Shown in pieces: positions 40,154 to 50,000 of a stretch of DNA of 64,000 bases. A program made the position numbers and the translations under genes. Location of the stretch: contig NC_018314.1 in the NCBI RefSeq assembly GCF_000234665.1, forward strand, positions 62,001-126,000, in the 5' to 3' direction. The notes under the pieces were generated by a model. It saw only the letters and a list, made by a program, of their open reading frames with translations, was not told the origin of the DNA and ran no database searches. The stretch is from Leishmania mexicana MHOM/GT/2001/U1103 (taxonomy: Eukaryota; Euglenozoa; Kinetoplastea; Trypanosomatida; Trypanosomatidae). How positions within the stretch are numbered: the stretch's first letter is position 1; the number at the start of each line of letters is the position of its first letter.

Positions 40154-43075
40154 ATGCCTTCTTCTTCCGTCCAAGGCACGTCCTCCTCGGCGCTCGACGG
40201 CGAGGGGGCGCACGTGGCGCGTCGTGCACGCTCCTCATCCTCCACGTCTTCCTCTGCGAGAAGCCGCCGCAGCAATCGTGCCAGAGACAGCGGCATGCAC
40301 TGTGCGTCGTCTCCGCCGGCAACCCCCACCATCGCCGGCGTCACCTCAGCAGCACTCACAAAAGACGTGAAGAAAAGGCGACACAAGAAGGCACGGCAAG
40401 AAGAGGAGACGACGAGTCTGCCTCCGCAGCTACCGCAACAGCGCCAGCCCCACCTGCTGCACGGTGTCACTGCCGCGCCAACTCTGCTGCACCAGCGCTT
40501 CTCTGAGGTGGAGCTGCAGTTTCAGCTCGAGCAAGACCGCGCTCAGCGCTCTGCGCTTGCCCCACGCGACATCGCCAATCTCATTCTCTGGAGCGTGCCG
40601 GCGTCAGTCCCGATCATCGAGTCGCCGCGCATTTTCTTCATTAAAAACAAGTCGAAGGTGCGCAACACCGTTGTCATCTATGTGAATGGCTGGTCGTATG
40701 ATGAGATGCTCTGCACCGGCGTCGGCCTCCCGCGAGCGCGCGGTGAGGCACACGGCGGCGGAGCCCCTCGAGAGCGAGCCACCCCGTCGCCCTCGGCGGA
40801 CACGATCGGCAGCACCACAGGTCACGCTGCGGAGAGCGCCGCGGCGGCAGCGAACGCCACGGGCGATGACGATGACGCGGCGGCGAACTGGAACACCGAG
40901 CTTTGCAGTGCGATGCTGAGTCCGGTGCGAGAGGGCCGATGTTGGGCGCGCCCAGGTCGTGGAGCGGGTTGTGCTGGCGGAGTGCAGTACTGCCCACTCT
41001 TCATCCCGAGCACCCGAAACGAGCTGGAGAAGGACCTGTGGTGGCGCAACGATGCGCCGCGCCGACCGGGGCCCTCTTCGGCAGCCTCGTCCTCAGCGTC
41101 GAATCGCTTGCGCCAAAACCGCAGTCGCGGGGGTGAGGACGGGGACAGGGACGTGGGGGATCTCCACCTCACGAGCCCTGCCGTCAAGGATGCCCGTGGC
41201 GTCGGCAGCATGTTCCAGCAGGCAATGCAGGTACACGCAAAGGATTCGGGTGCGGGCGACGGCGCCGCCTCCGCGGAGAGATCGCCAAAGGCCTCGTCGG
41301 TACCGGCAGCGGACTCGCCCATCATCGCATCAGACGCCTTCCAGCAGCATCAGCACCTCTGGGAGAATCGGACCCTTCTTCAGCAGTACGCCTTGCACCT
41401 CCCAGAGCACACAGTCGAGATGCAGGAGTTGGGCTTCACCGTTGCGCCTCCGCAAGAGTCCACGGCCGCCGCGCATGCAGATGGCAGCAGCGCCGAGGCG
41501 GACGACAAGGAAACGGCTCTGCCGAACAGAGATGTGGAGGGAGGGGAGCAGGATGTCTGGGTGAGCTTCGCAGCGCCTTCCACGGCGGCAACGGCAGACG
41601 GCACCGCATCGACAACGCCATCGGTGAAGGTTGTCGCGTTTGACTGCGAGATGGTGGAGGTCGAGGGCGGTGAGAGTGCGCTAGCTCGAGCGACACTGGT
41701 CGACGTGCGGACCGGCAACGTCGTGCTGGACATGCTCGTCAAACCACGTCAGCGCGTTACAGACTATCGGACGCGCTTCAGCGGCATTGATGCGGCGACG
41801 CTCGAGCCCGTGTCCACCACCCTCGCGGACTGTCAGCACGCACTACAGCGCATTGTCGACACGCAGACCTTCGTGGTTGGTCACAGCCTTGAGAACGACT
41901 TCAAGGCATGCAAGTGCGTCCCGAATTGCTACGTGCTCGACACAACGTGGTTGTTTCCGCATCCGGCGGGACTACCCTACAAGAACGCCTTGCGCTTTCT
42001 CGCCCAGCGTTACCTTCAGCGGCGCATACAGCAAGGCTCGCACGACAGCGCCGTGGACGCCTTCGTAAGCGCTAAGCTGACGCAGCTAAAGCTCATCAAC
42101 GGTCCGTCTTTCGGCATGCGACCGCGGGTGAGCGTCCTGGGCCTCATCACCGAAGCGGCTGGCAGCGCCTCCGATGGTGTGAGCGCGGAGGAGGGGCCGG
42201 AAAAGGCGACTGAGGCGGGACTCGATGTTCAGCTTCATCTCTTCGACGATGCCGTGACGCTGTCCTCCCTCCTCCCCGCCCCGCCGAAGTACAACGCTGC
42301 CTCTGCGACTCAGGCTGAGGCGAGCGGTGACACGGTGTCAAGTGCACCCCAATCGTCTTCAGCACGCTCAGGTCGCATCGATGCCGTCCCCGTGCGCCAT
42401 GACGAGGACGGGATGCGCAAAGCTGTGCGTGCGCTGCAGCACCGCGCGAGTCAGCAGGCCCGTGAAGCCGCCGTCGCTGCCAACGACACGGATGGCGAGA
42501 CGGCCACGACAGAGAGGCCAAGCTTCTCTCTGTTCTGGGTTCAGCTGACACAGGCGAAGGTGGATGTTGTTCTGCCCCCCGCACAGCCACCCACGCCCTC
42601 CGCTGCGGTGGCGGCCGAAGAGGAGAGCGAGACCGCCGAGAGAGCGGCGTACGATGGGCGCGGCGGCAGCCGTGACACGGCCTCTGCCCACACGGTAGCG
42701 CAGTTCCGCAGGGTGCACGACACGAACCGACGTGTGCTGCGCATCATCGAGGCCTGCCCGGATGAGACACTCATCGTCGTGCTGACGGGCCGTTGCGATG
42801 GGGAGGCCGGAGGAAACCACTTCTCGCGAGCGCAGGGCACATGCTTCGCATTCGTGAAGGACAGCAGTGCACCTGGTCCTCGTCCAGAGGAGCTGGCCAA
42901 GCTGACCGACGAGAGCAGCGTGAGCGCACTGCCGCGTGCGTCAGCAGCGGGCGCTGCCGCGGATAGCATACCGCTGCCGGATACGAGCGCGCTGGCGGCA
43001 GCTGCGGTGCCGCATTGTGTTGACAGGGAGACTGCCATGGTGGAGCACACACCTCTCGCCTGCCAGCAGCAGTAA
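40154..43075 (+). CDS. REX1-type DEDDh RNA exonuclease
   Basis: A 973-residue protein. The 3'-5' exonuclease domain at about 490-645 carries all DEDDh catalytic residues: D497 and E499 in FDCEMVE, D582 in GHSLENDFKA, H630 in GSHDSAVDA and D635. The context DCEMV, VGHSLENDFKA, LDTTWLF and HDSAVDA is that of the REX1/Rnh70/REXO group, which trims 3' ends of 5S rRNA, tRNA and other structured RNAs, usually in the nucleus. Upstream, about residues 120-180 hold LAPRDIANLILWSVPASVP and an IFFIKNKSKVRNTVVIYV stretch resembling the conserved N-terminal block of that group. The segments between domains (about 195-250, 300-480, 690-760) are long and low-complexity. The C-terminal block has ETLIVVLTGRCDG. 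Two metal ions at the catalytic acids and a general-base histidine are expected. The ATG at 40154 is the first in frame. Confidence 0.88.
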   Translation: MPSSSVQGTSSSALDGEGAHVARRARSSSSTSSSARSRRSNRARDSGMHCASSPPATPTIAGVTSAALTKDVKKRRHKKARQEEETTSLPPQLPQQRQPHLLHGVTAAPTLLHQRFSEVELQFQLEQDRAQRSALAPRDIANLILWSVPASVPIIESPRIFFIKNKSKVRNTVVIYVNGWSYDEMLCTGVGLPRARGEAHGGGAPRERATPSPSADTIGSTTGHAAESAAAAANATGDDDDAAANWNTELCSAMLSPVREGRCWARPGRGAGCAGGVQYCPLFIPSTRNELEKDLWWRNDAPRRPGPSSAASSSASNRLRQNRSRGGEDGDRDVGDLHLTSPAVKDARGVGSMFQQAMQVHAKDSGAGDGAASAERSPKASSVPAADSPIIASDAFQQHQHLWENRTLLQQYALHLPEHTVEMQELGFTVAPPQESTAAAHADGSSAEADDKETALPNRDVEGGEQDVWVSFAAPSTAATADGTASTTPSVKVVAFDCEMVEVEGGESALARATLVDVRTGNVVLDMLVKPRQRVTDYRTRFSGIDAATLEPVSTTLADCQHALQRIVDTQTFVVGHSLENDFKACKCVPNCYVLDTTWLFPHPAGLPYKNALRFLAQRYLQRRIQQGSHDSAVDAFVSAKLTQLKLINGPSFGMRPRVSVLGLITEAAGSASDGVSAEEGPEKATEAGLDVQLHLFDDAVTLSSLLPAPPKYNAASATQAEASGDTVSSAPQSSSARSGRIDAVPVRHDEDGMRKAVRALQHRASQQAREAAVAANDTDGETATTERPSFSLFWVQLTQAKVDVVLPPAQPPTPSAAVAAEEESETAERAAYDGRGGSRDTASAHTVAQFRRVHDTNRRVLRIIEACPDETLIVVLTGRCDGEAGGNHFSRAQGTCFAFVKDSSAPGPRPEELAKLTDESSVSALPRASAAGAAADSIPLPDTSALAAAAVPHCVDRETAMVEHTPLACQQQ

Positions 43076-44072
43076 GCCGAAGGCTTGGGGGAAGGCCAGT
43101 GTTTTGTGCGCATTTGCGTGCGAGGGGACACATCCGAAGCGCTCAGTGGCGCGTGTCCCCCTGCCTCGCTCCTCGTGCCTGCCGCCCTACTTCTTTGTTT
43201 TCTACCTCGTGAGACGGGCGACGGCTGATCTTCTCCCTCAGAGAGGTGGTGAGGGCACACGTCTGCGCACGAGAACATACTCATAAAACAGCGGCAACAA
43301 AAGAGTCGGTGGCGACGGTACAAGCCCGACGCGGCGCCTCATCTGCTGCGTTGGAGACGGGGGGAGGGGGTCTCGCCCACCCCCAACCCACCCACACCCC
43401 AACCCCCTTGCATTCACGTCCTTCCGTGAATGCTGGTTGCGCTGCTCCCCTTCGTGTTCTCGATCACGGCGTGCGTGTCACAGAGGCCGGCCACCGACGC
43501 ATATGCTTGAGTATGTGCTGACATGCCTCCCCTTCCCCCTATCCATACCCTCGCTATCCGTGTCGGACCACCACCACCACCAGCCGAGCCTTCGCTTTAT
43601 GCCCCCCTTCCTTGCCCATCATCATCTCTATTCGCTATCCCGCTCTGCCCTCCCCTCCCCTTCCCTCCCCGACGGTGTGCGATATCACCGCCACCCTCCC
43701 TCCAGAGTCGTACGCGGAGGTCGGATACGGCCAGGCAAGCACACCTACGCGGAAGCCGAAAAGGTAACGCCCATCTGCACACTCACAGACAAGACCAGAG
43801 GCGAGGTGAAAAAAAAAAGTTGGCAGGTGTCGCGACGACACCATCACCCCCCTCCCCTCCCCCCGCCCGGTGTTTGGAGCTCGTCACACACACACACACG
43901 CACGCACCTCATCCCACTCTCGTCGTCTTGCTTCGCGCCGTCACCATTTTCCCGCGGGCGTGTCGTCCGCTGACGGGTCTGCCCTCGCTCACCCCACCTC
44001 TCCCACCCGGTGTCCCCCTCTCCCTCTCCACGGCACTCCCTCCCTGCCCTGCTCAAGGGCGGTCTGTGTGCC
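43076..44072. other. Spacer
   Basis: About 1.0 kb of C-rich sequence with CCACC runs near 43568-43581 and an A-run near 43809-43818. No gene is supported. Confidence 0.65.
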
Positions 44073-47000
44073 ATGCTGGAGAGTCCTCCACCACGTGGGT
44101 GGGCTGCACCACCGGCCGCCAGCATCGCTAACAGCAGCGGCATCAGCACCCGCAGCGATGGCGCCACGGTGAATATGGGCAACGCATACGCCCCCTTGTC
44201 ACGCGTGGAGAAGACCGCTGCAGGAAGCCCGTTGTCCCTGCCAGCGATCGCTTCCTCGGGCAGGGAGGCGGTATCGAGAGGCGGCAAGGACTCGGCCGTC
44301 CACGGCAGCGATGGTGCTGCTGCCCACGGCCTTGCTCCGCCTTCCCCCACACGCCGATCCGCCAGCGTTGGCCTTCAAACGGCGAAGGCCTCAGTGGACG
44401 CAGACGCCTTCTCACGAACAGCAGCAACACCGACGCTGGCTTTGCCACGCAGCGATGAGGAGGTGACACAGTATGTGCTGTACGATGGACTGCCGAAGAT
44501 CGGCCCCGCCTCGCGCCGGGCTCAGAAGCGGCAGAGTGAGGCGTATTACCAGTTCCAGCACCGCATTCACGAGCGCGCCGAGGCCGCACACGCGTTGGTG
44601 CTCTCCGCGAACCCGCTGTCGCTCTCCGTGATGGCCTCTCAGCTGCGCATGTACCGCTGGCGCGTGACACAGGCGCAGACGCTCACGGAGGCCACCGCCA
44701 TCTTGCAGGACTATGTAATTGACGCGGCACGGCACGGCTACCGCGTGCGCCGTGGTGCGCTGCCGCCATCCAGGCAGAGCCGCTACGCGAACGGGCGCGG
44801 GCGTGCTGCACTAAAGCGGAGGGCACAGGCAGAGCTTGAAAGGTTGTCTGGCGTCAAGCCCGCGGCAGAAAACACCAGTGGTACGTCTGTGGGTGGAGCG
44901 GCCGTGGGCAAGGGGGTTAGTGCTGCCCCGCGACACCCCAAGGACAGAGGTGCCTCCGACAGCCGTGCAGCGGAGGTAGCGATGGAGGAAGAGGAGGAGG
45001 AGCTGGACGAGGCAGCCGTCGAGGATGACGCTGAGAGTGCGCTGCCGCCGGCGCCGCCCGACACGCTGCCGCGGTTGGTTCTCGTGGACGCCTTCACCCA
45101 TGAGGACCTTGGCGATATTGCCCGCCACGTGCGCTTCGTTGACCAGGAGCACGGGCTGGAGATGCTGCTCGTGCTGCTGCTTCCAAGTGAGACCGGGGCG
45201 ATGACTGTGTCGATGCAGGGCGCCGGCTGCGTCATAGCGCCGACGCATCAGATGACGATGGAAGATGCCTACGCGGTCGGCTACGACCTTGTGCTGGCGC
45301 ACAACATGGACCATCTGCTGGTTGACTTCTTCACGAACGAGTTTGTGTCATCGGTGGGACGGTGGCGCAACAACGTGCGCTCGAAGGCGGCAGTGGGCAA
45401 CTACATGAGCCTGCGCAGCGTGCTGCTCGGCGGGCTGGACACGGCCGCGCTTCAGCGTCTCGTCTGGGATGACCGGGTCGACGACACCGCGGTGCTGGAG
45501 CTGCTAGGAGCGCAGTCGCTCTCCACGCAGGGCGGAGTCCAACGCTACGGCGCGGCTACTCGGCATCTGTTGCAGCAGCAGGGAACCGCCGTCGAGGCCG
45601 AGGCTCAGGCCAAGCGTTACGGCAGCGGCGCCAGTCGCTCCAGCGGCGGCGGCTCTGGCGAGTCCGACGCCGACCTCGCGCAGGGTGTCGATGAGTCGAT
45701 TCGTCTCACGGGCGTGTCGCGGCTGCGCAATCGCCCAAGGAGCGTAGCTCACTTCGGCGTTCGTTTGCCGGCGCAGCAAAGTGCAGCGCATGAGCACCTT
45801 TCCAGCTTCTCCACTACAAGGGATGTCTTCTCGAGCGTGATGACGCAGTCGGAGGGTGCAAGGCAGTCACACCGTCGTCGTCACTGTCAGGTCAGCGGCG
45901 CCGAGGACTTGCAGTGGGACGCAGACAACAACGAAGACGAGTTGAAACACCAGCAGCGCCTCCTGCAAGGGGCACTAGAAAGGGAACTGGGACGCTTGCT
46001 TGCCGAGAACGAAGGCAAGCAGGCCTCCATCGACGCCATGCAAGAGGAGGTGGAGCGGCTGCAGCGCACCGTGGGCGTCCTCCGACGGCACCAGCGCGGA
46101 GCCCCTAGCGCGAGCGGCGACGGCTCCAAGGCGGATCACAAATCGGAACTTTCCGAAAGTGGCTCGATGATTCACCTTAGCAAGCAGCAGCAGATCTTCA
46201 TCCTCAAGGAGCGGCTGGAGGCGGCGAACGACCGGATTGTGGCCCTGGTGAGAGGTGGGCGACCCAGCGGAGGGGGCCCCTCGTCTCCCCGTCGGCGTGG
46301 CGGCGGCCGGAGCGGCGGCTGGAGTCGGCGCACCCGCGGTAGCAGCGCGTCAGAGGGCCCAAGGACTCCAACTCACATGCCGAGCCCGACTGCGTATTCC
46401 ACGTTTCTCACCAAGGTCACTGTACAGGAGGCGGAGCAAATGGCGGCGCTGGACTCTGATGCCAACCTCTCGCTCGATCAGCTGGAGCTTCACCGTCAGG
46501 AGATGATCGCCGCCGCCAACGATACCGCCGGCCAAGCGGCCGCGGGCCAGAGGCAGCGCAGAGAGCGCGAGGCGGAGAACCAGGTAATTCACTCTCTCCA
46601 ACTTGAGCTTCAGCAGCTGCAGGGGCGCCTGGACGACACCCGCCCCGGTAGCAACCGGGCGGGTGCGGAGGGCTGTGAGGGTCTGCAGGCGCTCATGGCA
46701 AGTCGCTTGCAATCTGCGCTGGAAGTGATGGAGACGCAGAAGGTGCGCATCCGGCATCTGGAGGAGCTGCGGCAGATGGATCAGCTGCTGCACACCACTC
46801 TCAGCCGAGAAGGTGCGAAGGGCCGGAAGAAGGGCGCCGGACGCAGCACCGGATCCATCTCGGGCGTGTCCGCCGGCTCAGAGGAGGCGGATCACGCGGA
46901 CAGGAGCAACAGCTCCAGCGCAGAAGGCGAGGGCGGCACCTTCGCAGGCTCGCGCAGCACCGTTCGGGGTCGCAAGGGGCAGCACCCGCGCACCAAGGGC

Positions 47001-50000
47001 AGGAAGGCAGCCAAGTCTCGCTTCGGGGTAGAACTCGTGCCGGCTGGCAGGAAGGGGACGGCTGCTGGTGGTGGTGGAGTGGCAGCGTCAAAGGACGTCG
47101 CCAAGGGAGGCCTCGATGCAGGTGACGACGGCGACAGTGACAGCACCCAGAAGACGGATATGGAGGAGGTCACAGCGCGACGCATCGAGGCCGCCGTGCA
47201 CGACGCCGTGACCTCTCTCCAGCGCACGCATAGACGGCAGCTCGCTGCTCTCGTCCAGACATGCAAGATGCAACTTGCCCGGGTAGCGCTAAAGCTGCAG
47301 AAGCCCTCCACCAGCGCGTACACAACGCTGCTGCAGGAGGAGCTCTCCTGCGCCCAGCGTGAGCAGCGCGCCGCGTGGATGCGTCTGCAATTTACGCTGA
47401 GCAACCTGAGCCCTGACCAGTACGACGCAACGCTCGCGGAGCGAGCCTCATCCTCGGCGGCAGCGACGGCACCTCTCGTCTTTCTGTGCGGCACGCCGAC
47501 GCCAGAACCGGATGCGACGGACAGCGGTGTGGCTTTCGATCCTCGCGGTGATGCGAATATAGTCCCGCTCGGTGCGGTGACGGACCCCTATGTGCGATCC
47601 ACGGCTGCGAACATCGCGCGCGAGTACGCGGCGTACGGTTTGCGCATCGCGTACGTGTCCAGCGAGCTCCAACGTGTGGAACAGAGCATGATGGACTCGC
47701 CAAGGCACTTGCCAGAGCTCGCGCCCGCAGCAACGCCTGCTGTTGCGGACACCCCGCCGGAGCAGCTGCTCTCCGTTTGCCAGGCAGCCAAGGCTCGTGT
47801 GCGGGAAACGGTCGACTCGTGCGGGCCAATTCGAGAGTACCTCGAGGCCGTGCAGGTGGAGCTGGCCATCGAGCAGCAGTTCCGTCCCTGGTGTGACGTG
47901 AATAGCGCGCAGCTTTTCAGTGCAGCGAGCACGGTGCTGGTGCCGGCCACGCTGTGCATTGGCGCATCCATGCCCGACTCGGGCGCCACGTACGACCACA
48001 CCCTAAATAGCACGCCTTCCTCAACGGTGTCCGCGAACGCCGACCAGCTGGTGCTGCTTGCGGACGTGGATGCGAGCATGCGTGATGTCGCGGACGTGTA
48101 TGCCGCGATGTTGCGCGCACTGACGCCGAAGGGCAGCGGCGCTGCTCTCAGCATATCCGCCACCAGCAGTGGCAGCATCAGCCGCCACCACGCCTCACCC
48201 CCGGCCCGCGCCAGCAAGGAGCGCGACTCCAAGAAGCGTAAGCAGCCCGCAGTCTCACCAACGCGGTCAAAACCGGCGGCGTCGCAGCGCCGATTTGTGG
48301 CCAAGGCAGCCGACAAGAGGTCCAGCGGCTCCCCGGGTGAGTCGGACTCGCTTCTTCTGCCTCTTCGCGGCTCGGCTGGGTTCACGGTTGAGGAAGCTCT
48401 GGAGGCGCTGCCGATCCAGGTAGATGACGTGGCTTGCTATCAGGGCCAGCTAATCAGCATCTACATCTCCGAAGGGGTGCACAGTGCCGCGCAACAGCGA
48501 CTGTACGAGTTCATTCTTTGCGCCTACCAGCAGCACCATATTCATCCGATGCACATGGCGGCGGTGGAGTCCGCTCTGAGTTTACCGCTGCCGGGCCACC
48601 GCGGCAGCGGCAGCGGAATCTCTAGTGACGTCTCGAGGGAGTCGTCTGTCTCGGCGAGCGAGGCGCTGGTGGACCTACTGTCGGCTCAGGCGGGTGCCGC
48701 GCACGCGCAGCATCGCGAAGTGGTGGCGCTGCTGGAGCTCATTGCCCCTACGACGACGCAAGCACTACGCACGCTCACGAAGGGTCTGCAGCAGGTGCAG
48801 CACCTGCTGGATCGCGAGGGTGAGGATGCCGGCTTCGCCAAGGCTTTCAGCGGAACCGGTCCGCCGTGCACCTCACCGGTGCTCTTATCCGCCGTGGATG
48901 CCGCAATTCTTGGGTGCGTCGTCGATGAGCTGCGGTGGCGGCAGTGGCAGCACTCTCTGCTCTCAAGCAAAGGGGCGAATACGGACTCTTCCAACCCCGC
49001 GCCACTCTCGGCTGCGGGCGCAACACCTAGCGAGCTGCTTACGGCGTTGATCCTGGCGCGCCGCGGCAGGAGTGGTGGTGGCCGCAGTGTTACCCCTACT
49101 GCGGACGATGGTGCTGACCTTGAGGATGCCCGGACCATCGCGCACTACGCGGCCTTCTGCGCTGCGCGAGAGCGAGCCGCTCGCAACGCTCGCTCAAGCC
49201 AGGGCTCATCTATACCCAGGCCCGGTGCGTCGCCGTCGTCTGAGGAAGAGGATCTATTCCACCTGACCGACGCCCCGCCGATGCTGGAAGTGCCGAGCAA
49301 CGCGAGTGACATCAGCGCCTTGGCGGCGACTGGCGGCGACAACGCCGACGTTGGCCTCACGGTTGCCCACGAGCTGGCGGCGCTCTTTAGCCGGCGTCGT
49401 CAGCAGGACGCCAGAGGTGACGACGACAAGGCCGCAGCCCTGCTCGAGGAGATCTACCTCGACGACGGTGAGCACGGCGGAGCAGGCGTGCTTGGCGGAG
49501 ACTTGAACACGGAGGCGATGCGCAATATTCGGCGAGAGCTGGAGTACCTGCAGGCGGCGAAGCAGCAGCGCATGTGGGAACTCTTGATGCGGTTCGAGTT
49601 ACAGAAGACGCGCTGTGCTGACAAAATGGACGGCAGCGGCCACCGGGTGCCCAACCTTGGCACTGCCGGTGCGCGCGGTGCCAATGACCGCACCTCGTTG
49701 CCCTCCGTCGACCCTGACCGTCTCGGCTTCGAGGTAAAGTCTGGAAGTGCTGCCTGGTACGGGATGGAGGCTGCAAAGCGGGTGCACAACATTCTGCGCC
49801 GCCGCGCGCGTCCTGATCAGATCATCGTCGGTGGCGGCCCGCACGGTGGCAGCGTCGGCATTGAGCTCAGTCGCCGCACTGCGCAGCCGGGGTCAAGCAA
49901 AGCAAGCAGCAGTAAGGAGGGCAATTTCGGCGGCGCCAGGGCTTCCCTTGGCTGTGGTATGTTGAGCCAGGAGGACGAGGGCTACGCACACTCATCTGCT

